Positions 35,627-43,361 of a DNA stretch of 64,000 bases are shown here, piece after piece. Position 1 is the first letter of the stretch; each line of letters begins with the position of its first letter. The position numbers were made by a program, and so were the translations under genes. This stretch comes from Flavobacterium agricola (GTDB taxonomy: Bacteria; Bacteroidota; Bacteroidia; Flavobacteriales; Flavobacteriaceae), in NCBI RefSeq assembly GCF_025919725.1, contig NZ_CP081495.1:1798001-1862000 (forward strand). The letters are read 5' to 3'. Below the pieces are notes generated by a model, which saw only the letters and a list, made by a program, of their open reading frames with translations, searched no databases and was not told the DNA's origin.

Positions 35627-36772
35627 ATGGAATCATACAATAAAGTCATTTTATCGATTGGAAGTAATCAAGGCGATCGTTTAAAGCATTTAACGCGTTG
35701 TATTGAGTTAATTAACAACCAAATAGGAACCGTAATTCAGGTTTCTAAGGCCTATCAATCGCCAGCTTGGGGTTTTGTTAGTGAACCGTTTTATAACGCA
35801 GCTTTGTTGGTGCACACGCCCTTTACCGCAAATCAGGTTTTACAACAAATTGTTGCTATTGAACAACAATTAGGGCGCGTGCGTGGCCAAAATAGTGGTT
35901 ATGAGGCACGTACCATTGATGTTGATATTATAACTTTTAATGATGATATTGTAGCTACCGAAAGTTTACAAATTCCGCATCCACAAATGCAAAATCGTCT
36001 TTTTGTTTTGGTGCCGATGCAGGATTTAAAAACCGATTGGCAACATCCGGCTTTAAATCAATCAATTAATCAATTAATTGCTGCTTGTGCAGATGATAGC
36101 CAATTAGAAGTTGTTGCTACAATGCCAAATCCTAATCAGGCTATTGAATTGCATTTATGCAATTACATTGCTATTGAAGGAAATATTGGGGCTGGAAAAA
36201 CAACTTTATCTACCCGCATTTCGGAAGATTTTAATGCCAAGCTTATTTTAGAGCGTTTTGCCGACAATCCGTTTTTACCTAAATTTTACAACGATCCGGC
36301 ACGTTATGCGTTTCCGCTTGAAGTTTCGTTTTTAACCGATCGTTACAAACAACTTTCTGACGATTTATCGCAATTTGATTTGTTTAAAGATTTTGTGGTT
36401 AGCGATTATCATATTTTTAAATCGCTAATTTTTGCTAAGGTTACCTTACCAGAAGATGAATATATGTTGTACAAAAATATGTTTGACATTATGTACAAAG
36501 AAATGCCCAAACCTGATTTATATGTTTATTTGTACCAAAACCCCGAACGATTGCTTACCAACATTAAGTTACGTGGGCGCAGTTACGAACAAGATATTAA
36601 GGGCGAATATTTAGACCGCATTAATCAAGGTTATTTAGATTTTATTAAAACGCATACCGAATTAAATTCGTTAATTATAGATGTTTCTGCGTTTGATTTT
36701 GTAAACAACCAACAAGATTATATTTCGATTTTAAACCTGATACAAAATAAATTAAAAGAGCGAACCAATTAG
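35627..36772 (+). CDS. folK: fusion of HPPK (FolK) and deoxynucleoside kinase
   Basis: A 381-aa two-domain protein. Residues 1-160 are hydroxymethyldihydropterin pyrophosphokinase (SIGSNQGDR at 10-18, IEQQLGRVRG, IDVDIITF), a folate-synthesis step. Residues about 178-380 are a deoxynucleoside kinase (P-loop EGNIGAGKTT at 184-193, LERFADNPFLPKFY, FLTDRYKQL, RGRSYEQDI). The join runs straight through with no break. The combination links folate and dNTP supply; both domains keep their motifs. Confidence 0.92.
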   Translation: MESYNKVILSIGSNQGDRLKHLTRCIELINNQIGTVIQVSKAYQSPAWGFVSEPFYNAALLVHTPFTANQVLQQIVAIEQQLGRVRGQNSGYEARTIDVDIITFNDDIVATESLQIPHPQMQNRLFVLVPMQDLKTDWQHPALNQSINQLIAACADDSQLEVVATMPNPNQAIELHLCNYIAIEGNIGAGKTTLSTRISEDFNAKLILERFADNPFLPKFYNDPARYAFPLEVSFLTDRYKQLSDDLSQFDLFKDFVVSDYHIFKSLIFAKVTLPEDEYMLYKNMFDIMYKEMPKPDLYVYLYQNPERLLTNIKLRGRSYEQDIKGEYLDRINQGYLDFIKTHTELNSLIIDVSAFDFVNNQQDYISILNLIQNKLKERTN

Positions 36773-36786
36773 TTCGCTCTTTTTTA
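36754..36786. terminator. terminator overlapping the folK-dNK stop codon
   Basis: Stem AAAAGAGCGAAC / GTTCGCTCTTTT. The TAG stop (36770-36772) spans the edge of the loop, so the left arm is coding. The convergent RNA methyltransferase gene ends at 36784. Confidence 0.8.
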
Positions 36787-37329
36787 TTTTGAATCTTGTA
36801 ATGCATTTAATTTCTGAAAAAAATCCCAAATAACAATTCCGGCAGAAACCGAAACGTTTAAGGAATGCTTGGTACCCAATTGCGGAATTTCGATTACGCC
36901 GTCGCTGGCATTAACCACCGCTTGTTGTACGCCTTTTACTTCGTTACCAAAAACCAAGGCATATTTGGTTTGCGCATGTACCTCAAATTGATTTAACATA
37001 ACTGAATTTTCAACTTGTTCTACCGCATAAACCTGAACCGATTCAGCTTTTAATTGCTGCACCACATCCATAACATTTTCTGCATAAACCCAATCAACCG
37101 ATTCAGTTGCACCTAAAGCTGTTTTATGAATTTCTTTGTTTGGTGGCGTAGCAGTAATTCCACATAAATAAATTTTTTCAATCAAAAACGCATCCGACGT
37201 TCTAAAAACAGAACCAATATTATGTAAACTTCTAATATCGTCTAAAACAACAACAATTGGGGTTTTGGTTGCGCTTTTAAATTCGTCCACATTAATGCGG
37301 TTTAAATCGTCTAAAATTAATTTTTTCAT
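36784..37329 (-). CDS. TrmH/SpoU family RNA methyltransferase
   Basis: A 181-aa SPOUT-fold methyltransferase that probably 2'-O-methylates tRNA or rRNA. The three SPOUT motifs are visible: LDDIRSLHNIGSVFRTSDAF, ALVFGNEVKGV and SLNVSVSAGIVIWDF. The length fits the short TrmH-like form without an N-terminal extension. The RNA target cannot be inferred. Confidence 0.88.
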   Translation of the reverse strand: MKKLILDDLNRINVDEFKSATKTPIVVVLDDIRSLHNIGSVFRTSDAFLIEKIYLCGITATPPNKEIHKTALGATESVDWVYAENVMDVVQQLKAESVQVYAVEQVENSVMLNQFEVHAQTKYALVFGNEVKGVQQAVVNASDGVIEIPQLGTKHSLNVSVSAGIVIWDFFQKLNALQDSK

Positions 37330-37393
37330 GGGTTTTTACTTTAAAAGGCAAAAATAAAATAAGTTTTATTGTAAACCTAAGCTTGCCTTTAAA

Positions 37394-37850
37394 TTACTTA
37401 AAGTTGGGGTGGTGGAAAAGTTTAGGAACAGGAATTTCTGAAAGCTGAACGGAAGTTGTAGGAATGCCGAAAGGCAAAATTCGATCTATTAAATTTTCTA
37501 AATGCGCGCTATTTTTTAAAACACATTCGGTAATTAAACAATATTCGCCCGTAATGCGTTTGCAAGATATAATTTCGGGGAAGTTGGGTAATTGAGCAAT
37601 AAACTTTTTAAAATCGTCATTTTTAAACTTGATTTGTACAAGCACCTGCAAACCATAACCTAACTTTTCGTAATCAACAGCTATTTGAAAAGCTTTAATT
37701 AATCCTTCGTCGTACAAACGTTGCACCACGCTCTTTAGTTGCCGATTGCGACAACCCAATTTGACGGCCTAATTCGGCATAACTTGCTCGCGCATTTTGA
37801 TTTAAAAGCTGTAAAAGCTGGGCATCTTGCGCATCTAAAACTATTTTCAT
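37394..37850 (-). pseudogene. Lrp/AsnC family transcriptional regulator, frameshifted
   Basis: The N-terminal winged helix-turn-helix reads (from ATG 37850) KIVLDAQDAQLLQLLNQN, then YAELGRQIGLSQSATKER. At about 37724-37732 the frame is lost through one extra base (CC at 37726-37727 on the plus strand; removing one C restores ERVQRLYDEGLIKAF). The C-terminal RAM ligand domain follows (LVQIKFKNDDFKKFIAQLP, GEYCLITECVLKN). About 150 residues if repaired. It is divergent from a CMD-family gene it may control. Confidence 0.85.
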
Positions 37851-37954
37851 TGTAAATAATCTATTTTTCAGTTGTTTTAACTAAAATAAAAATCTTTCAC
37901 AAATAAATCAATTGCATCAACTTAAAAAAACAATCGATTTTTACATAAAAAATT

Positions 37955-38404
37955 ATGACAAACCTTGAATTATCTGAAAACGGAAACACAGCTTTTGAAA
38001 AAATTTTAGGTCATAATCCTGAAATTTTAAAACGATGGGATGCTTTAGAGCAAACGTTATGGCAAAACTCAATTTTACCTGCAGATTTATTAGAACAAGT
38101 TCGCCGAACAACTGCTTTTAAAAACGGTTGCGAATATTGTATGGTTAAGGCCGGAAAACCAAATTTTACGGCAGAACAACAAAATATTAGTTTAGCGGCT
38201 GGTTTTGCTGAGCTTTTTGCTATAAGCCCAAAAGATATTACTGCTGCGCATTTTTCTGTTTTAAAACAAAATTTTACAACACAACAAATTGCTGCGCTTT
38301 GTGCTTTTGTAGCTTTTGTTGATGCTTCTCAAAAACTAGGAAGATTATTTAATTTAACGGCAGATTTGCAACAAAATGCCCAAGTTACGTTAAGTGAATT
38401 ATAA
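37955..38404 (+). CDS. carboxymuconolactone decarboxylase (CMD) family protein
   Basis: A 149-aa AhpD-like protein. The helix with the redox-active Cys pair is RTTAFKNGCEYCMVKAG (CxxC at about residues 64-67). CMD proteins act as peroxidase-like thiol enzymes or decarboxylases; which one is unclear. It is divergently transcribed from the Lrp/AsnC regulator (104-bp gap). It is far from the cat genes and not part of that pathway on this evidence. Confidence 0.8.
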   Translation: MTNLELSENGNTAFEKILGHNPEILKRWDALEQTLWQNSILPADLLEQVRRTTAFKNGCEYCMVKAGKPNFTAEQQNISLAAGFAELFAISPKDITAAHFSVLKQNFTTQQIAALCAFVAFVDASQKLGRLFNLTADLQQNAQVTLSEL

Positions 38405-38464
38405 AATTATGAAAGATGCAAGCAGGTAAAACCAAAAGCTTTAGAAAAAAACTTTTAAATTGTT

Positions 38465-38472
38465 TACTTTTG
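38465..38472 (+). promoter_or_regulatory. -7 promoter box for map
   Basis: TACTTTTG, 23 nt before the map ATG. Confidence 0.45.
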
Positions 38473-38495
38473 TATTTTAAAAACAAGTACATAAC

Positions 38496-39315
38496 ATGAT
38501 TATTCCAAAAACACGTGAAGAGATTGAACTAATGCGCGAAGCTGCTTTAATGGTTTCTAAAACATTAGGAATGTTAGCAACAGAAATAAAGCCGGGCATT
38601 ACTACGCTGCAATTAGATAAATTAGCCGAAACTTATATTAGAGATCACGGAGCACTTCCAGGATTTTTAGGTTTGTACGATTGCCCTGCAACCTTACTTA
38701 CATCGGTTAACGAGCAAATTGTTCATGGTTTACCTACCAATCGTCCGTTAGAAAATGGCGATGTACTTTCTGCAGATTTAGGTGCTATTGTTCATGGTTT
38801 TTACGGAGATCATTGTTACACGTTTGAAGTTGGTGATGCGGTGCCAGAAGAAACAAAAAAATTACTTCAGGTTACTAAAGAATCTTTATACGCAGGTATT
38901 CGAGAATTTAAAATTGGAAACCGCGTGGAAGATGTGGGTTTTGCCATTCAGAAATATGCTGAAGATAACGGTTACGGCGTAGTACGTGAATTGGTTGGAC
39001 ACGGTTTAGGACGCAAAATGCACGAAGCACCAGAAATGCCAAATTATGGAAAACGCGGACGGGAAACTTTTTGTTGAAGGCATGGTTGTAGCCATTGAAC
39101 CAATGATTAACATGGGCACACGCAACATTAAACAATTAAAAGATGGTTGGACCATTGTAACACGTGACGGAAAACCTTCGGCGCATTTTGAACATGATGT
39201 TGCTTTAGTTGATGGTAAACCAGAATTACTTTCAACCTTTGCTTATATATACCAAGCATTAGGTATTACATCTAACGAGGAAGATGAATTTCGTAAAACA
39301 CCGTTTGTGCTTTAA
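38496..39315 (+). pseudogene. map: type I methionine aminopeptidase, frameshifted
   Basis: Removes the initiator methionine; usually essential. The first part (38496 to about 39059) keeps IVHGLPTNRPLENGDVLSADLG and GHGLGRKMHEAPEMPNYGKRG. The frame then breaks, and the rest (FVEGMVVAIEPMINMGT, DGWTIVTRDGKPSAHFEHD) continues in another frame to 39315. Restoring GRGK at 39059-39066 takes two added bases in neighbouring homopolymers. The metal-ligand segments (Asp, His, Glu) survive on both sides, so a sequence error is likely. The next gene starts in the stop codon (TAATG). Confidence 0.9.
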
Positions 39316-40080
39316 TGAAAAAGCTTTTTAAATTTATACTAAATACCGTTCCGAGACCGCTATTAATTCAGTTAAGCTACGTAGCTCGACCGGTTTTAGC
39401 AATGGCCTTATCGGGTTCACGTTATACCGATCCGATTGATGGTAAAAGTTTTAAACAATTTTTACCTTACGGTTATGGTACGCAACGCAACAATGTGCTT
39501 TCGCCAAGCACCTTGTCTTTAGAAAGGCATCGTTTGCTTTGGTTGTATTTAAATCAGAAAACCGATTTTTTTACGCAACCTAAAAAAGTTTTACATTTTG
39601 CGCCCGAACAAGCCTTTTATAAACGTTTTAGAAAGCAAAAAAATTTAGATTATACCACAACCGATTTGTATTCGCCTTTGGCCGATGTTAAAGCTGATAT
39701 TTGTAATTTACCTTTTGCAGCAAATAGCTACGATGTTTATTTTATGCAATCATGTTTTAGAACATATTCCAGATGACACCAAAGCTATGCAAGAACTTTA
39801 TCGCGTACTAAAACCTGGTGGAATGGCAATTTTACAAATTCCGCAAGATTTAAATCGGGAAGTTACATTTGAAGATGATTCGATTACTGATCCGAAAGAA
39901 CGTGCTAAAATTTTTGGGCAATACGACCATGTACGTGTTTACGGGCGTGATTATTTTGATAAACTTAGATCTGTAGGTTTTAAAGTTATTGAAGAAGATT
40001 ACACCAAAAAGTTAACACCCGAAATGGTTGAAAAATATTGTTTAGCTCCCGGAGAAATTATTCCGGTTGTTTATAAATAA
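39315..40080 (+). pseudogene. class I SAM-dependent methyltransferase, frameshifted
   Basis: A small-molecule or lipid methyltransferase of unknown substrate. The first part (39315 to about 39735) includes VLHFAPEQAFYKRFRKQ. After one extra T in TTT at 39736-39738 the frame shifts, and the rest reads CNHVLEHIPDDTKAM, then ELYRVLKPGGMAILQIPQ and GQYDHVRVYG to 40080. Deleting the T gives DVILCNHVLEHI, the usual motif. It starts by one-base overlap with map (TAATG). Confidence 0.85.
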
Positions 40081-40105
40081 AAAAGCCCCAATTTGGGGCT
40101 TTTTT
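40081..40105. terminator. terminator between the methyltransferase and DUF4331 genes
   Basis: A perfect 10-bp stem AAAAGCCCCA / TGGGGCTTTT with a 3-nt loop, between convergent genes. Confidence 0.85.
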
Positions 40106-41339
40106 ATTTATGCATTCTTTTTTTAATACGTAATCCAAATCCTAAAACAAGCAAAATAAATGCACCTATAAAAACGAATGTTTGGTTTTTAAAGGTTTTT
40201 GATTTTTTACTTACTATTTTATGTTCGTGTTTATCAAACAATAAATTAACAGGTTCTGCTTGAACTTGCACCGCTCTGTAAATTGCTTGGTTGTAATTTT
40301 CACCTAAAGGAACTACGTAAGGAAATTTATCTTGAAAATTATTTAAATTAATCCCAACATTATCATCAATTGGTACCTCAGATCCGACTAGCATTGCTAA
40401 TGCAACATTAATGGCATCAACCTGAAGCGGACGTCCGTTAATCTGATCAACCGAATAAGTTGCATCGCTTCCTACTTTATACGTTAAAACATCAGGATAA
40501 ATTTTAGTAAGTAATTTATCAACATATTTTTCAGGTTTGCGCTGTAAACCAGCAACGGTTACGTAGTTTAAAATTATTTCGCAAATTTCATTTTTTATTT
40601 TTGCTTCGTCATTGTGTTTCGAATTCAAATAAGTTATCATGGTTTCGTCATCAAAAATATACAATTGAGAAAACAAAACATGCCCAACGCGCCTAATGGT
40701 GTACCATTTATCGTTATTTTCAATAGCAGTAGTTGCATAATAATACAACTGATCTGGCAACATATTATTGGGAATTTCGAGCACAATTACAGACGAAATA
40801 TTTTTAGTTGATAAGTTTGCCTTACTTGTAATATCAAAACTTGTTAAATCGTAAATGCCTTTTTTTGCTCTTTCTCTAAAAATTTCGAAACCAGGAACAT
40901 TGCCCACAAACATATCATAAACGGTTCCTGTCCAAATTTTTATTCCGTTACTAAATTCTAATTCTTTGCTAATTGGGCCTTCGCCAATAAAAGTGCCAAG
41001 TTCATCAATTGCCGGTTCGGCATGATTGGCCATATATAGCTGAATCTGATTGTTTTTAAATGTAAATGTTGGTGATAAACCGTGCGTAAAGTTTGCATCA
41101 TCCCCAATACAAAAACGATAAATACCTTGTTCTGAATAATTGGAAAGCGCATCAACTTTACTTTCAGGATTAAAATCCATTATAAAAACAGTTTTTCCGG
41201 GAGTTGCAGCTTTAAAAACAAAAACATCTGTTAAATCCAATTGTGGATTTTTAATCAGTAAAGAATGAGCATCTTTATCTGTTGCAAAACTTTTGGTAAG
41301 CATTAAAAACGAGACAAAAATGAACAACAATTTTTTCAT
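40104..41339 (-). CDS. DUF4331-like secreted protein with C-terminal membrane anchor
   Basis: A 411-aa exported protein. The signal peptide ends TKSFA; the body resembles DUF4331 (SLLIKNPQLDLTDVFVFKA, IYRFCIGDDANFTHGLSPTF, GTVYDMFVGNVPGFEIF, RRVGHVLFSQLYIFDD). A single hydrophobic helix near the C-terminus (about 385-403) is followed by RIKKRMHK, so it is probably anchored in a membrane. No biochemical function is known. A TAATTTTG box lies upstream on the minus strand. Confidence 0.75.
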   Translation of the reverse strand: MKKLLFIFVSFLMLTKSFATDKDAHSLLIKNPQLDLTDVFVFKAATPGKTVFIMDFNPESKVDALSNYSEQGIYRFCIGDDANFTHGLSPTFTFKNNQIQLYMANHAEPAIDELGTFIGEGPISKELEFSNGIKIWTGTVYDMFVGNVPGFEIFRERAKKGIYDLTSFDITSKANLSTKNISSVIVLEIPNNMLPDQLYYYATTAIENNDKWYTIRRVGHVLFSQLYIFDDETMITYLNSKHNDEAKIKNEICEIILNYVTVAGLQRKPEKYVDKLLTKIYPDVLTYKVGSDATYSVDQINGRPLQVDAINVALAMLVGSEVPIDDNVGINLNNFQDKFPYVVPLGENYNQAIYRAVQVQAEPVNLLFDKHEHKIVSKKSKTFKNQTFVFIGAFILLVLGFGLRIKKRMHK

Positions 41340-41388
41340 GACAATAAAGTAGAAGATTACTATTCTAAATAAAACGTTAATATTACTA

Positions 41389-41396
41389 CAAAATTA
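41389..41396 (-). promoter_or_regulatory. -7 promoter box for the DUF4331 gene
   Basis: TAATTTTG on the minus strand, about 50 nt before the ATG at 41339. Confidence 0.45.
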
Positions 41397-41560
41397 CATT
41401 TTCAATTTTATCAAGTTAAAATTGGCAAGAAAAGCACTTTTAAAAAATTTATAAAAAAGTTCGAAAATTGCTAAATCAATGCAAAAGCTAAAATATAAAA
41501 TCAAAAAAAATGTTATATTAAGTAATGTTCTTTAAATTTACATAAACAATGCCAATCTTT

Positions 41561-42748
41561 ATGAAAAATATATTTTGTTGGATTATTTTATTCCTATGTT
41601 ACGCGCCTACTATTTGGTCTCAAAACGGAACAGAAGTTGCTCCGCCTTACAATATTAAAACCGTTAGCTTTAAAAATGGCGGTCATAATATGGTGCCTAT
41701 TTTTAAATTGGGCGAAACCTTTACTTTTGAGTTTGATGATTTGTTTGGAAACAATAACGATTATTACTTTACTATTGTGCATTGCGATACCGATTGGAAA
41801 CCAACCAATATTTTAAAACAAGATTATTTACAAGGTAACGATGGCACTCGAATTTTAAACTACGAAAATTCGTTTAACACTTTACAAATGTATTCGCATT
41901 ACAGCCTTAAAATTCCAAATGATGACGTAAAGCTTTTAATTAGCGGAAATTACATGTTAAACATATTAAACGATCAGCAAGAAGTTGTTTTTTCTCGCCG
42001 TTTTGTTTTGTACGAAGATTTGGTTTCTATTCCGATTCAAGTAAAGCGAGGCAGAAATGTTGAAACTATTAACGAAGTACAAAATTTAGATTTTGCTGTT
42101 AAAATGGGCGATTTGCAACTGCAAACGCCGTTTAGAAATATTGATTTAATTATTTTACAAAACGGAGATTGGAATACTAGCCGAAGCCACATAAAACCAC
42201 AATATACAATAGCCAACGATTTAATATACAAATACGATAAAGAAACGCAGTTTTTAGCGGGCAATCAGTTTTTAAATTTTGACAACAGCAATGTTCGTGT
42301 TGCTAGTAATAATATTCAGCGCATTACCTTAACCGATTTGTACAACAGCTTTTTATACACCAACATACCAAGAGCTAACCAAGGTTATACATACAATCCA
42401 GATATATATGGGAATTTTTTAGTTCGTAATGTTGATGCAAATGATCCGGAAATTGAGGCAGATTATGTTTGGGTTTATTTTTCATTAGCACAAGATGAAC
42501 TACCTGGTCAATCCATATACGTTACTGGTATGTTTAATAATTACTTGATGACCGACGAAAATAAAATGGCTTTTAATAAAAAAACAAATAAATACGAAGT
42601 TGCGCTTTTAATTAAACAAGGTTTTACTAACTTTCAGTATACCTTAGTTAACGATAAAACAAAACAAATTAATTTACAAAATGCTATTGATGGCAATTAT
42701 TTTCAGACTCAAAACAATTACATTATTTTAGCGTATTCACAAAGGTAA
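41561..42748 (+). CDS. type IX secretion system plug protein (DUF5103), C-terminus frameshifted
   Basis: An exported 395-aa protein whose architecture matches the T9SS plug family, which closes the outer-membrane translocon SprA/Sov from the periplasm. The start MKNIFCWIILFLCYAPTIWSQ gives a signal peptide; an ATG four codons earlier is possible. Motifs include TIVHCDTDWKPTNILKQDY, SRRFVLYED, FRNIDLIILQNGDW, DLIYKYDKETQFLAGNQF and IYVTGMFNNY. After YIILAY the frame breaks: one extra T in TT at 42736-42737. Without it the protein would end HKGNNERYYRAIGMGEASSI.. to a stop at 42812, the normal plug C-terminus. Confidence 0.82.
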   Translation: MKNIFCWIILFLCYAPTIWSQNGTEVAPPYNIKTVSFKNGGHNMVPIFKLGETFTFEFDDLFGNNNDYYFTIVHCDTDWKPTNILKQDYLQGNDGTRILNYENSFNTLQMYSHYSLKIPNDDVKLLISGNYMLNILNDQQEVVFSRRFVLYEDLVSIPIQVKRGRNVETINEVQNLDFAVKMGDLQLQTPFRNIDLIILQNGDWNTSRSHIKPQYTIANDLIYKYDKETQFLAGNQFLNFDNSNVRVASNNIQRITLTDLYNSFLYTNIPRANQGYTYNPDIYGNFLVRNVDANDPEIEADYVWVYFSLAQDELPGQSIYVTGMFNNYLMTDENKMAFNKKTNKYEVALLIKQGFTNFQYTLVNDKTKQINLQNAIDGNYFQTQNNYIILAYSQR

Positions 42749-42835
42749 TAACGAACGTTATTACCGAGCAATTGGTATGGGAGAAGCATCTTCTATTGAT
42801 ATTACTAATTAAATATAAAAAAGGTTTAACAATAG

Positions 42836-42843
42836 TATTTTTG
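42836..42843 (+). promoter_or_regulatory. -7 promoter box for apaG
   Basis: TATTTTTG, 47 nt before the apaG ATG. Confidence 0.4.
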
Positions 42844-42890
42844 AAAAATTAAATTTAGATAGTACATTTAAAAGTTAAACGTTACGTTAT

Positions 42891-43277
42891 ATGGTTTCTC
42901 AAATTACAAATGGAATAAAAGTTAGTGTAAAAGCCAACTACATTGGTAGTTCTGTTTTTAACAATTATAAAGTTTACAATTTTACCTACCGTATCACAAT
43001 AGATAATAACTCGAACGATACGGCCCAATTAGTTACGCGCCATTGGGAAATACTAGATGCGCTTAATCCCGTTAAATATGTTGACGGCGTGGGAGTAATT
43101 GGTAAAAAACCTATTATAAAACCTGGCGAAAGTTATAGCTACGAATCTTATTGTTCTTTATTTTCACCCTTTGGTGCTATGTTAGGTTTTTACTCCATGA
43201 TTAATTTAGCTACAGCTACATTATTTGAAGTTACAATTCCTCGATTTAAACTTTATGCACCATTTGCAATCAATTAA
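42891..43277 (+). CDS. apaG: ApaG protein
   Basis: A 128-aa single-domain fibronectin-III-like protein (ApaG/DUF525). Seen are VNFTYRITIDNNSN-like strands (YNFTYRITI), LVTRHWEI, GVGVIGKKPIIKPGESYSYES and a C-terminal FEVTIPRFKL strand. ApaG is annotated as a Co2+/Mg2+ efflux-related protein in other bacteria, but its mechanism is unclear. Confidence 0.9.
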   Translation: MVSQITNGIKVSVKANYIGSSVFNNYKVYNFTYRITIDNNSNDTAQLVTRHWEILDALNPVKYVDGVGVIGKKPIIKPGESYSYESYCSLFSPFGAMLGFYSMINLATATLFEVTIPRFKLYAPFAIN

Positions 43278-43361
43278 ACATTAGGTTGTTTAATTTATAG
43301 TTTTCATCATTTTATTTTGTACTTTCGTATTTAAACACTACAATTTTTAAGTAATAATTTT

